Below are positions 12,061 through 24,671 of a DNA stretch of 64,000 nucleotides, in pieces; position 1 is the first letter of the stretch; each line of letters starts with the position of its first letter. The notes under the pieces were generated by a model. That model was given only the letters and a program-made list of their open reading frames with translations. It had not been told where the DNA came from and searched no databases. The position numbers and the translations under genes are program-made. The DNA comes from Siphlonurus alternatus (lineage: Eukaryota; Arthropoda; Insecta; Ephemeroptera; Siphlonuridae): NCBI GenBank assembly GCA_949825025.1, contig OX463786.1:10344387-10408386 (forward strand), given 5' to 3'.

Positions 12061-12491
12061 TGGATGCGCATCATTATATATTTTCTTCTTTTTCCAAGTA
12101 ATGAAAACACCTTCCTATAATATATATTGCAAGAAACATCGCTATATAGTTTTTCAGTCTCTGCATAAATTCGCCGTCAACTTGAAGATATTTGACTCAC
12201 AAATGCGAGAGTTGCGGACTGACCATTTCCTGTTAAGTTTGCATCAAATATCAGAGAAAAGTGGCTTGTGATGATGCAAACGATACTGAATATTTTAAAC
12301 ATCAAACTGATACTAAATTTGGTTAATTTTTGTATAAATTAACTATTTGAAAATAGAAAATAATACTTTTATAATAAAACAGATACTTTGTATTATTGTT
12401 TTATTGATTTTTCCAATATTTATTGATTATACTTTAAATAAATTTAATATAAAATTGAAGCAATAAAATCTTTATGTAAATATAATATATT
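12061..12491. other. AT-rich, no feature seen
   Basis: No gene or repeat recognised. Confidence 0.4.
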
Positions 12492-12645
12492 GGGTGCGAT
12501 TCACAAAGCAGTTAGCCAAGTTTCTAGCCACGTTTAGCTTAACCACGTTTAACTAGTGTGGTTTAACACGTAAAACAGGTATAGTTAAACGTGGTTAATC
12601 TATACGTGGTTAAAAACCTGGTTAACTGCTTCGTGAATGGCACCC
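12492..12645. mobile_element. GGGTGCGATTCAC MITE
   Basis: Ends GGGTGCGATTCACAAAGC and GCTTCGTGAATGGCACCC. Inside are repeated AACCACGTTTA motifs in both orientations (subterminal repeats) and TTAACACGTAAAACAGG. About 154 bp, no coding capacity. Flanked by ATT and ATA. Confidence 0.8.
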
Positions 12646-13034
12646 ATATTATTATTATATAGGCGGTTCCACAAGAATTTTCCTTTTTAGAATAATAACG
12701 TTTTTCTCTATGAGATTAAAATTTAGTTTATATTAAAGTTAAAGAAATTTTACTAATTTTAAATGGGAAATGAATACATTTCACAGCGCTGAAGCAAATC
12801 TAGAGCATTAATCTAGTCTGATTTTCAACAGTCGGGGTATATTGTATAACTGCATTTTAAATTAAACTGGTACAATAATAATTTTTTGTTTTCAATTATT
12901 ATACAAAAAGAAATTTTGCATACCAAAGTCTCTAATGTAAAAAATAAAATGTTATGTACGATATCACAATCACTTATATACCATGCTTCAATATTATATC
13001 GTATAATAGTGCACGTATATGAAAAGAAAATAAT
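12646..13034. other. AT-rich spacer between two MITEs
   Basis: No gene. Short frames on both strands are chance. Confidence 0.4.
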
Positions 13035-13193
13035 GGGCGCGATGCACAAAGCAGTTAGCCAGGTTTCTAACCACGTTTAGCTTGACCACGCTTAATTTAC
13101 CTGTTCTACGTGTTAGACAACCTTAGTTAAACGTGGTTAGGCTAAACGTGCATGGTTAGAAACCCATGGCCAACTGCTTCGTGAATTTCGCCC
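13035..13193. mobile_element. GGGTGCGATTCAC MITE
   Basis: Ends GGGCGCGATGCACAAAGC and CTTCGTGAATTTCGCCC with the same internal AACCACG motifs. Flanked by AAT on both sides (13032-13034 and 13194-13196), supporting a 3-bp target duplication. Confidence 0.8.
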
Positions 13194-13771
13194 AATATAA
13201 GTCGAATTTTATAAGTGGAATTACAATTAATGTATAATAAATTAATTAGTTTAATTAATATCACACCTTTTTTTAATATGAGAGGTTACTAATTAAATTC
13301 AATAAAATGAATGAAATGAAATAATAGCATTATAGATTTTAATATATGAAATTTGAGTACTTCATTGTTTAAAATAAAATTTTCATACAAAAAATCAGAA
13401 ATATTTTTTTCGTAAAAAAATATGAACTCTTTTTAGATATTTCATGAAAATTTATGTACTTAAAATCAGTAATTTATGGCTGCAATTTTTTTCACATAAT
13501 CAATATTAACAGGAAAAGGAAACGACTCTCCCGCATTGCACCAACATTGAGATAAGAACTGTGCCTCACAGAAACAAGAAGATAACGACGCCTCGCCGAT
13601 TGACTTTCACACGTCAGGGAAATGATAACAGAAGTCTGAAATTACGATCCATTTGTTTTATATTATAAGTAATATTTGAAGTTAACTAGATATTCTCAAG
13701 GAAATTGGTTGACACTTCTCCAATTTAATTTTATAAAATAGTTTTTATTTGCAACACGCAATATATGTATA
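13194..13771. other. AT-rich, no gene seen
   Basis: A GC-richer patch at 13510-13640 shows no sustained frame. Confidence 0.4.
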
Positions 13772-14104
13772 TGGCGTCATTAAGTTAGTGCGAACCTAGT
13801 GGTAACTGCTGGAACTACGTGCGTCTGGCGAGGATTGCTGTATATGCCATGATTAATATTATAAAATCATGTAAATGCTCTGTCAGTAGCCACAGCATAA
13901 TTTTACAGAAATGACAACACCATAATTAGTTGTCAAATACTTTCGGACAAATGTAAAAAAATATTTCAACTTCGTAAGTGATTTCTTTCCTAAAAATCTT
14001 ACAGTTTTTGTGATTCTCCCCATGCTATAGGTATTGCCGTATCCTCGATGCAAAGAGCAAATTTTTCAGACGTCAGTGCCATCTCTTGGTCCTTTATGTC
14101 CTCT
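13772..14104 (+). repeat. Dispersed ~330-bp repeat, copy 1
   Basis: Matches 46897-47213 in inverse orientation over nearly its whole length, including GGTATTGCCGTATCCT, GGAACTACGTGCGTCTGG and TTTCGGACAAATGTAAAAAA. No inverted termini and no open frame. Possible unclassified SINE or LINE fragment. Confidence 0.7.
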
Positions 14105-14473
14105 ATTAATGGCAACAAAATTTCAATGTAATGGACATTTTATAAAGAAATATGTTATATCACCTGTATAATATAATTGTAACTTTTTAAATTTTAAGGC
14201 GTAGTATGAAGAAAATATAAAACAGAAATGTAATGATTATTTACAAGTCTGTTTGTGTAACATTTGATAAAAATTCTTAATGAATAAATCTAACTTGTAA
14301 ATAAATTAGATATTTACAACAACAAAATATAAGAAATCACAGTCAGGGAAAAAATTAATAATTTTTTACTCAAAATTATGAAAAATCACAACCATATTAG
14401 ATACCTATTCTGCTATGCTTGGGTATGAGTAACCTACTATATATTATAAAAAAAAGCGTTTAATATTAATATC

Positions 14474-14846
14474 TAACGTCGATCAGCTGTTTTTTTAGCT
14501 CCATTTGATTGACATGTAAACCTTAGCAAATTCACAAAAATTCTGAAATTTTTTTGTTAGTGTCTAAAAGCCATAGAAAAAAATTCAAAACAATTTAATG
14601 AGCCGATTTTTTTAAATTAATTTTTTAGTTTGTCTCTCCATGGGAAAGCCTTATGCTGAAAATTAAGTAAATTAATTTAAAAAAATATGCTCGTTAAATT
14701 GTTTTGAAATTTTTTCTATTGCTTTTAGGCACTAATATCTGCCTCTTAAAAAAAAATTTCAATTTTTTGTGAATTTGCTAAGGTTTACGTGTTAATCAAA
14801 TGAAGCTTAAAAAAAAACAGCTGATCGACATTATCTCTACCTTAAC
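14474..14846. mobile_element. CAGCTG-type foldback element, complete
   Basis: Left arm ACGTCGATCAGCTG and right arm CAGCTGATCGACATTATC form long inverted repeats that include TTTGATTGACATGTAAACC and its inverse, around a CCATGGGAAAGCC core. Related copies: 22515, 52344, partial 3912. Non-coding. Confidence 0.75.
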
Positions 14847-16603
14847 ATTAAAAATTCTCTTTCCTCAATAATGTATAACAATCAAAAGCCTGGTCGAAAG
14901 GTTTTTACAAAGCACTATTTATTTCAACAACGATGAATAATATTAACATATTTGCTCTTTCTAAAACATGCATTTTTTACTGTTTGAGTGCAATAAATTT
15001 AACAAACTTATTAAAATTCAGTGAAACCCTAACAAAGAGTGACGTATACAGTGAAACTAAATAACATTAGGTAAGGTGTTACAATTTCTACGTATTCAAG
15101 TAAATTCCTTAGTATTGTCATTTCATTGGTTATTAAAGTCCAGAGAACCAATAATAAGGTATATAATTTTGAACTTTATGTGTATTTATTGCACTTAGCG
15201 TTACAAATTTCATTAGACCATACATTTTTCTTTCAAGGTTATAATACTACTAACCTAGAGAACAGGAGGCAAACTTGCATTTTTCAATGTCAAGAGTTTT
15301 GTTTATACATATAATTTAATATGGGGTTTCCTTAGCGTAACAAAATTTTTAAATACAATCAGTATGGACTATGGACATGGACGGAGAGTATTTTTTTTAA
15401 TATAAATAATATATAACATATTACATTATTATATATCATGCAGGATTTTTTGTAAAATGCACGGATCCTGCATTAATACGATTTCACTAAAATGTTTTAA
15501 AACTGTTAAATATTGCATATGAATTCTATTTATAAATATGCCAAAAAAAAGTATAAATAAATAAATATATTAAAATTGCGACTCTGCAGTACAAAATTCT
15601 TATTATAAGTGCATTGTGATATAAATTCTCTAAAGATTTATTTTACATAAGTAAATAGAATAAAAAGTAAAAACATGCTTATCAATGTATTGAAAAGTCC
15701 TTCATTTTTAAACGTGGATAAAATATAAATAATAATATTTGATAATTATTTACAAAAATTTTAATTTAAAATATTTATAAAATTAATTTTTGAAAAAATA
15801 TTTTAAATTTATTTAATTAAGAAAACTAAGAATTTTCTTTTTTACAATATGAACTTTTTTACTTGCAACTCATTTGCTGGTGCTGCAGCTTCAAAACAGA
15901 ATTTTTTAATTTTTTGGGAAAAAAAAGTATTAGTTGAAGCATTACAAAAAGCAAAGGTCGGAATTTGATGTCGAGAGCTGGCGCAGTACATTATTAATTT
16001 GCAATTAACAGGCATGTTTATTTAGAGATATACACAAAATTGAACTCCCATCATATAATAAGTACAAATATTTACTGTGTATTATACTCAATTAATTATA
16101 CACATGTGCATTTTATTATACTGTATCACAGTACTGTATATTAATTTATGTGCTAGAATTGAGCAATATTTTTGTTTATATTTTTGTGAAAAGTATTTTT
16201 TGCATAAAATGGTATGAAATGTTTACATAAATTTTGCTGTAACAAAATGTTTATAGAAATATAAACGGACAATCATGCTATTTTTTTTTTAATAAAATAC
16301 GTATAAATTTTATATGCTCTTTATATGTAATAATTATGTTTTGATTTTTATTATAAAATTTAGTAATTTAATTGTAAAATATTTTAATAATCCATTTTTT
16401 CTTCTTTAAAATTTAATGTGCTTTAGGATTTTATTTATAGTTTTATAACTAATTTGTTTAATTTCATTTTAGTACATAACAATCATACAATAAGTATAAC
16501 ACAACACAGTTAAACAATAACACAGTTAGGATCTTTAGAATTACAAGCAAAAATATTTTACATTAATAAGCAAATGTCAAAATAATGAAGCTTTGGTTTC
16601 CAA
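14847..16603. other. AT-rich intergenic, no gene seen
   Basis: No coding signature, only AT-rich low-complexity DNA. Confidence 0.4.
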
Positions 16604-16913
16604 TAGAGTATCGACCTCAATTTTTTTTATTACAGAAATGGATAGAGCGTTCAAAGTTATGCTACCCTGATTTTTTTCAGATTTTTTAGAGCCCGGGAAC
16701 TATTTTTAAAAAATTATTGAAAGTCATTTTTGTGATGTCACGAGGTGGCAAGTCCTATCTTTAAGGAGCAGCGTCTCGTGACGTCACAAAAAGAACTTTC
16801 GATATTTTTTGAAAATAGTTCTCGGCCTCTAAAAAATCTGAAAAATATCAGGGTGGCATATCTTTGCACCCTCTATCCATTTCTGCAATAAAAAAATTGA
16901 AGTTGATACTCCA
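16604..16913. mobile_element. GAGTATCGACC foldback element
   Basis: Begins TAGAGTATCGACC and ends in its diverged inverse (GTTGATACTCCA). The arms share GAAATGGATAGAG...TGCTACCCTGATTTTT and inverse. The centre has GTGATGTCACGAGG and CGTGACGTCACAAAAAG. Non-coding foldback, complete. Confidence 0.8.
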
Positions 16914-17639
16914 TTATTAAACAGTATCATCTGAATATTATTAATCCAAGACTATATTTTGTTTTACTACGTTGTGCAGTAATTAAAGACAACCAACTTA
17001 AGCTTGCATATATATTTTATAGTAAGACTACATTGTAATAAAATTGCAATGTAGGGTATTTTTTATATATACACAAACCAGAACCAGCATCATAAAATTA
17101 GTTCAAATATTAATATACTCAATATACATGTACTACATGTTAATTGTACTCTATATTTTTGTAATAGTGTTTTTTTTTTTTTTGTATAGTATGAAAAGTT
17201 GTTTGATTGTTTGCCACTTCTACATGTGTTTTTTTTAGTAGCCCGAGGATTCTCCGGGATCATCAACCGGCCACCACAGCTTCAACTGCCGACATTTATT
17301 ATTTTAAAACCCTCGGGCTTTTCAAATAATATCATTTTAATCAGATCAGCATTGTTAACAAGAAATATATAAAATAAAACAAAAGTATGGTCCAAATACT
17401 TTCTCACACACATGTAACTACTTGCATACAATGTTTATAAATAGCCGTAAGGAATGCAACTTGACCTGCAATATAGACTAGAAATCAGATACAGTAACAA
17501 GTTTCTCAAAGCTATCTTCTTGTTTTTATCCAGGTGCATTGTAAGTTATTGTTTATTTATTTTATCAAACCACAATTGTGTATTTACTATTTACGTACGA
17601 AGTTTTCAAACATTCAGAAATTCTAATTTGTGAGTTTCA
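16914..17639. other. AT-rich, small foldback
   Basis: Inverted arms AGCCCGAGG (17240-17248) and CCTCGGGCT (17311-17319) enclose a GC-richer loop. No gene. Confidence 0.4.
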
Positions 17640-17935
17640 TTAAGGGCTCATCGGAAATGGGATCAGACATGATCTTGAAATTCATACCGGTATTTACTTG
17701 TGATTGAGGGAAACGTGGAAACCTCAATCAGAATAGACGCTATATACTTGCTTTTGTCAATGTATAATCGAGCCAGAGGAACCACATGCATGGTATAGTT
17801 GAAAAGCCCAACGACTTGCCCGTTAATTGAAAAAGTGAGTTTCTTATCAAAAATGGTCACCCATCCAACTACTAATCACGCTGTTGACTTCGGTGATCTG
17901 ACGGTAACTCTGGTTAACGCACTACATAAGTTTAT
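17640..17935 (-). mobile_element. 5S rRNA-derived SINE, diverged copy
   Basis: Keeps the conserved body (GGGAAACGTGGAAACCTCA on plus) and a degraded 5S part (GACTTCGGTGATCTGACGG). Several internal deletions and no clear A-rich tail. Older than the copies at 1615 and 49390. Confidence 0.65.
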
Positions 17936-18991
17936 ATGTAATCCAGTCATTTTATAGTACGTATTTATGCATTTGAGATTTAAGTTAAGTTATATTATGT
18001 CAATAAACTTACGTCAATATAATTACAATCAAGAATTCCTCAATCATTTTAGACGAATGCAAAGTATTGATTATTAGACCATGGATATTATAATAATGGA
18101 TATAAATACACCTACTGAATTTTGAATTGATGTTTATAAAATAAATCAATGTAAAATTTTCACATAAACAAACATTAATAAGGAATTTACCATATGGTAT
18201 TAATAACTGCAGTTCCTTTAGAATCAAAATGATAAAGCGATGACTCAGAGAAATTTTTATAATTAATTATAAAGTTGACCTTTTAAAGGACTTCCTATAT
18301 TATTAATAAATTTAATCCAGTCTATTCTACAAAAGAAAGTGCATGATATTTATATTGCTGCTATTCTATTTTTAATTCTTAATTGTCTTCCAAATATGGG
18401 CATATATTATAGGAAATTATAATATAATTATGATATGCATGCAGCTAAATATTGCAAGAAAATGATATCTTGCATTTTAATGTTTTGAAATGCCATCAAT
18501 AAATTATGCAGTAATTGCAGAGAGTGAATGTTATTTGCTTTTTTTATGACAATGATTATAATCAAAATATTTTGGACAAATCTTTCACGTTAAATTTTCA
18601 TTGAGTGTTACTTGAGAATTAAATTTTTAACATTTTAAATCTATTATAAACATAATTATTATTATTATTACCATATGTAGTTATTTTCTCTATAGTTTAA
18701 AATATTTTTAAAACAACAAATTAATTTAATAAATGAAGATGTTGTTCTATTTTTTTTTAATTGGCAATTTTAAGAATGTTGATAAAAAAAATAGCCATAA
18801 AATGAGTTTAAATAGTGCTTTAAACTTAATAAAAAGTTATATTAAAATAATAATAATAAACTTGCCCTGGTATTACAATATTTGTAGATCAACGCTAACT
18901 ATACTCCCTGAGAAAAGATAAATCTTTTCTCTGATACAAGATTTTCAGTTTGAATAACATTAGAACATTACAGTTCTTTAAAATAAAATCT
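17936..18991. other. AT-rich intergenic, no gene seen
   Basis: No gene or repeat recognised. Confidence 0.4.
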
Positions 18992-19173
18992 GGAGTGATT
19001 CACCAAGAGTTATCCAGAAAGTTATCCAGGTTTCTCACTAACCGCGGTTAGCATCAGCCTAATTCAATGAACCGCGGTTAGTATATCAGCCTAATTCAAT
19101 GAACCGCGGTTAGCATCAGCTTAAATCAATGACACTAAACGTGGTTAGTGAGAAACCTCCCTAACTGGCACCC
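18992..19173. mobile_element. MITE with triple AACCGCGGTT palindrome
   Basis: Ends GGAGTGATTCACCAAG and GGCACCC and shares TTTCTCACTAACC / GGTTAGTGAGAAACC inner arms, so it is related to the GGGTGCGATTCAC group. The perfect palindrome AACCGCGGTT occurs at 19040, 19070 and 19103 within short tandem units (CATCAGCCTAATTCAATG). Confidence 0.65.
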
Positions 19174-22100
19174 AATATTAATTCTAATTTAAAAATTTGA
19201 AATTCTATTAACGTATCAATTTTTCCATTAAGAACATTTAATCATTTTTTTTAAAGTACCTATTTTATTTAAATCAATTTAATATACAATAAAATTTATA
19301 AAAAAAGTTACAATCTGAATAAAGTATTAGAAATTTACATATATAATAATGTACCTTCTCTTTTAAAAATAAAAATACCTTCACTTATATTTTAGTCACG
19401 TTTAACGTCAAGAAAGGTCGTAAATTGTGATGTAAAAAAAAACAGTGATGGGAGTGAATGGTGAAGCTATAGTGATTGTTAAAGAAAGTATTCAATGCCA
19501 AGGCTACTACAAGATATAACAGTGAATGCTCTTCGCTTAATTAACAACAATAACAACAACAACAACAAGCTCTTCCTTGGTCACGCTCTTGGCTATGAAG
19601 GAAAGGAAAATTCTAGGCATTTAACAGTTATACTAAAATTACAAACAAAATAGTTGAGTCAATACAGGAATGTGTATATATTACTGATACTTCAACGTAT
19701 TGCGTTGTGTTTTCTGTATATACGCATTTCATATTCCTATAATTGATTAATAATATAAAAATCATTTGTGTTGCACTATTAATGCAACGTTGGAATATGA
19801 CTGATAAATCGATTGAAAAGAAATCAAATACTAACAGAGTGGTCACTAAATTGCTTCTATTTTTAATTTTTGTGTATTAAAATTTCTTTAAAAATTAATA
19901 TCCTTCAAAAATTTATAACTTAAATAATTGCATATTTATTTTTAAAATATGAAAAAAAAATAAATGTTATTTAATTTTTTCATTTACTATTATATATTTA
20001 TATTTAAAAAATGAAAAGCAAAAATTTCCACGTAATTAATGCCAAAAAGAAAATTAAAGTATTTTAATATTTATAAACATTATTACATGTTTGCATTTTT
20101 ATATAATTAATTAATAATTTATTCATTCCCAATTACTTCTACGTGAAAATGTAAAAATTATTTGTTATACTTATTGCAGAAAGTGTTTTTTTTTTTTTTT
20201 TTTTTTTTATTATTCAAATAAATTGTGTCGAGTCCACATCATTATATTTTATTTACTTAATTTTCAAGCATTTATCTTTCAAAATGTCACAACAATTTAC
20301 ATTATTTTGGAAAACATCATTGAAATTAATGATGAAATAAAAATACCAATGAATACTTCGAATAAATCTATTAAATTCCAATCTCTACGACGTAAAAATA
20401 ATTCAGATCAATCATATTTTTTAATGACGTAATTCCCAGACAGTGGCAAGTAACGGGAAATAAAAATAAGAAGTTAAAAAGTGAGATTAATGTTAACCTC
20501 CAGAGCTTGCAGCTGATAGTATACAGTTAATCTGACCCACAACCAATTTATTAAACTGTTGCATTCATCCCAGAATTATCCCCAGTCACATTTTTTATAA
20601 CACTTCAATTCATTTAAACATTATTTGTACAGATATAACATGGATTATGTCATTTTTACATAAACAATTGCAAGGCACCAAAAAATTTGAAAAAAAATAA
20701 TAACAACAGCTTTTAATTCTTATATAATTTTATTAATTAATGCCACAAAATAATACTATAACTTGACAAAATATCTTCTGGCAATTTATTACTAATATTC
20801 TGTTCAGTTTTTACAGATATAAAATTCAAAATGAACGTACCATAGATTTTAATGTAGACGTTTTTAGTACAAAATTTAATATTAAAATTTAAAATCTTTT
20901 TGACAAACGAAGAATGCACTAAAATGGCAATGTTTTCCACATTTGATTAAGGTTGAATAATTAAATTAGGAATTTATTAGTTAATTTATAAAAGAACATA
21001 ATAAAATAATGCATTAATTTCACGTCTCTAAAAACCTTAATTATAGTCATAATGTCATAATACTATATATAATGATTAATTAGAATTTTATATTAAAAAT
21101 GTAATGCATTCCAGTTATTCGATGGCTATTTTTTTTTTTTTTTTTCATAAACGCCACCTTACAATTTTATTAATATAAATAAATAATGAAATAAAGAAAT
21201 TCATTAATTAATTTAGAATTGTTCAGACCTTGGCCTTTAAATTTATCAAACCATAAAATTATTATATCATAAGGTCTATTATCTCTTTATAAAATATAAT
21301 ATGTTGAACTTAAAGTAATTAAAATTTCTATATATAGTTACTGCAATGACTCAATTAAAATAAACCTGAATTAAAGTTATTTTGTTAGCATGGAATTCTA
21401 AGTATAAACCAAGATAACTGCATTTACATGCAATATATCTCATCCAGACATGCATTGTACATTATACCTACATATACAAACATAAATTAAATGAGAGTTT
21501 AAATCCTGAAAGTGACAATAATAGTATATATAAAAATACAGGTTATTATAACGGTAAAAATAATAAAAAAAATCTTTAACAAATTAATTTCTTTTTTTGT
21601 TGGTATCGGGCACTAGGTCTTTCATATAAATAATTATATATTTATAAGAAGACCAGTTTTACTATTGCGTTGTGACCTATAGGAAGTTCAAGGTTATTTT
21701 CATTCTCTCTCTCTCTCTCTCTTTCTCTCTACCTTTGCTGCACTTTTCAGTGAATGTCAATTCAATAAATAGGTAAGACAATATTTATATATTTTAATAT
21801 TATTTTAATAAAAAAATAAATCAATATCACATTGTTATTAAAAATTAAATAGTTTAAATTAGATTAAAGATTTTCATACGTTTGATATTAAAATATGATG
21901 TATGACATATTATATTTTTTTTTAATGTACTTTGGTCTGCTTTCAACTTATATGGTTATGTATGGGAAGGTGAAAAAAAAGTGGTTGGTGTTTTCTTTAT
22001 AATTTTTTTAGTAAGTTAGGTTAGGGATTTCAATGTCATTTTTTATATTATAATTTTTATGAAAAATTTTATTCATTAATGACAATGCAAAAAAAGACTT

Positions 22101-22514
22101 CAATCATAGTAATTAGTTTATGAAAGGTACATTGGATTTTCCCTTCGTCACAGAACAATATCCCTTTACTTTGATATTTAAAGGGGTCTTGTATCAAACT
22201 GGCAATGATCGAATGAGGTACTTTCAAAATTGAAAACCTACTTTTCTCTTTCTCCTTAAAGTGTCTAGCAAATCATGATAACTTTCATGCCGTCCCGATG
22301 TGTAAATATAAATTGTAATCAATATGGAAAATTTTATTTACGAGCGAACATTGTAGTTTCAAGAAAAAAAATTTATATTATAAATTTGCAAACTTTGAGA
22401 CATTAGAAGAAAACATAAAGAACAACTTGCATTTTTTTTATTTTTTTATTATTATTATTGCATGTTTGGAACGAATGACTATGTCAATGTATACAGTACA
22501 CTGTGAAACTGTTC
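19174..22514. other. AT-rich intergenic, no gene seen
   Basis: Low-complexity sequence with a CAA-rich tract (19550-19568), poly-T runs (near 20188 and 21128) and a short CT microsatellite (21704-21729). No coding region is supported. Confidence 0.4.
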
Positions 22515-22784
22515 AGGTAGAGATAATGCCGGTCAGCTGTTCGACGTAGGCCCCTTTGATTGACATGTAAGTAAGCCTTAGCAAATTCACAAAAATTCTG
22601 AAACCCCTATGCTGAAAATTAAAAAAATTAATTAAAAAAAATCGGCTCGTTAAATTGTTTTGAAATTTTTTCTATGGCTTTTAAGCCTCTAAAAAAATTT
22701 CAGAATTTTTGTGAATTTGCTAAGGTTTACATGTTAATCAAAGGGACCTACGTCGAACAGCTGACCGGCGTTATCTCTACCTTA
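22515..22784. mobile_element. CAGCTG-type foldback element, complete
   Basis: Terminal inverted repeats AGGTAGAGATAATGCCGGTC and GACCGGCGTTATCTCTACCT, then CAGCTGTTCGACGTAGG and inverse. About 270 bp, non-coding. Confidence 0.8.
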
Positions 22785-24039
22785 AAAAGGCAAAACAAAA
22801 ACACAAAAATATATTATTTTAAATGTGTTTTTGAGGGTTAAAAAATGTCTGAAAATGTTGACAGTAGGGAGTTTTATAATCTCTATCCAAATTTGAAATA
22901 AAAAAATCACATGCATCTGTTCACTCTATTATCGATATACTACACTAGTATTATGTTTATTGCTTACCACCTCTGCAGCCTATACTGTGGAAGAATGTTT
23001 AAAATGTGGAAAGAAGGGGTAAAATTCATTCACGACGTACTTCTTGGAAAAGCACGCATTACCCTACTTTATTTTTTGGAATTAACACGCAGTCTATATG
23101 GAGGTGTGGTTTAATAAGTCGTCATTGAGATGGCTAGACTAAGTGCTTTTCTTGAATATTTGTATCTCTTGCGTATTGATATTTAATATTGTGTGCTACT
23201 TGTATATCAACGAAAGGGGTAGAGAGAGGGGGTTTAACATTAGGGTGGGGGAAGTAAGAAGTGCATTATTTACTGTATTCGATAGTTGGATATTTAATTC
23301 ACATTTTGTTAAAAATACAGACATTTTTGTTTTACGTTTTATTCTATAGTAAAAAATAAATTATTTTTTAAATAATGAATTATATATTTTTTAAATGTAC
23401 AAAAAAATATGCATTTTTAACTTTGAAAATAATTTTGTAATATTAACTGTTTATTTTATGTTTGTGTGCTATGATTAAAATAATTATTAAAAATATTATT
23501 ATAAAAAATTAAATTCTCCATCTGTCCTTAGCTTTACGAAACATTGTTTAAATAATAAATAATATATATTTATATTATAAATAATATGACCAAAAATATT
23601 AAAATAATAAGTATCAAAATAAATTTAATGTTCAAGATGTCTTCTATACTTCAAAAATTAAAAAATGATAACGTTTTTGTTACATTTATGATTGTAAAAA
23701 AATGCTCGCTTCATTTTTTTAAACCATTAAGAAATTCTACCCTGCGAATTTATACAAGAAAAATTAAGTCACGAATGACCTCTAGACAGTCAAGGTTATG
23801 TCAATATGAGCGCTGATTTACATTTTACCATGACACTGGAAATACAAATTTCAGAATAATATTACATCTCTTTAATATGACAGTCAAGTGTGTTTCATTT
23901 AATTAAACAGCAATCAGACTTTGCGGTTTAAATAATAACAGAAAAAAATTGAAATTATTGATGACAATTTTAAAATTATCTCTCTTCTCTCTCTTTTTTG
24001 TTTTTTTTCTTTACTTATAAAGTTAGAAACACTATTAAT
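22785..24039. other. AT-rich intergenic
   Basis: A diverged dispersed repeat is visible at about 22960-23110 (ACCACCTCTGCAGCC...CGCAGTCTATATGGAGG). No gene is supported. Confidence 0.4.
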
Positions 24040-24180
24040 GGGAGCGATTCACAAAGCTGTTAGCCAGGTTTCTAACCACGTTTAACTAGGTGTTTTAACA
24101 CGTAAAACAAATATATTTGTTGAACGAAATTAAGCTAAACGTGGTTAGAAACCTGGCTAACTGCTTCGTGAATCGCACCC
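24040..24180. mobile_element. GGGTGCGATTCAC MITE
   Basis: Ends GGGAGCGATTCACAAAGC and GCTTCGTGAATCGCACCC, with the inner arms TTAGCCAGGTTTCTAACC and inverse. About 141 bp. Confidence 0.85.
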
Positions 24181-24259
24181 ATTACATATTTTTTGCAGAT
24201 GCTGCAGTTAATTTAGTAAATTTACTGCATGAATTACCTCAAGAATTGTAGGTACAGTA

Positions 24260-24671
24260 TACCTACCAACTATTCAGTTGAAATAATATTTTTTCGATTA
24301 CATGGCCTTAATATGCATCCTCGAGTGCACAGAAAGGGTTAAAAAGTAGAAATCTAAAAAAAATCTACCCAAATAACTTGCTGCATTTTACCTTTATACC
24401 TACCAACTATTCAGTTGAAATAATATTTTTTCGATTACATGGCCTTAATATGCATCCTCAAATGCACAGAAAGGGTTAAAAAGTAGAAATCTAAAAAAAA
24501 TCTACCCAAATAACTTGCTGCATTTTACCTTTATACCTACCAACTATTCAGTTGAAATAATATTTTTTCGATTACATGGCCTTAATATGCATCCTCGAGT
24601 GCACAGAAAGGGTTAAAAAGTAGAAATCTAAAAAAAAATCTACCCAAATAACTTGCTGCATTTTACCTTTT
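24260..24671. repeat. Tandem repeat, 3 x 137 bp
   Basis: Three almost identical copies start at 24260, 24397 and 24534 (each beginning TACCTACCAACTATTCAG). Differences are few (CTCGAGTGC / CTCAAATGC; one extra A in copy 3). Copies this alike point to a recent duplication. No frame runs through the array. Confidence 0.9.

Noticed and set aside
11855..12271. 138-codon plus frame, the second longest in the window
   Set aside because: Its first third is one arm and loop of a foldback; the rest is AT-rich with no recognisable domain.
22016..22025. TTAGGTTAGG, the insect telomere unit
   Set aside because: Only two units, within chance for the composition.
24260..24671. CRISPR-like array
   Set aside because: Three contiguous 137-bp units without unique spacers, in a eukaryotic genome: a tandem repeat.
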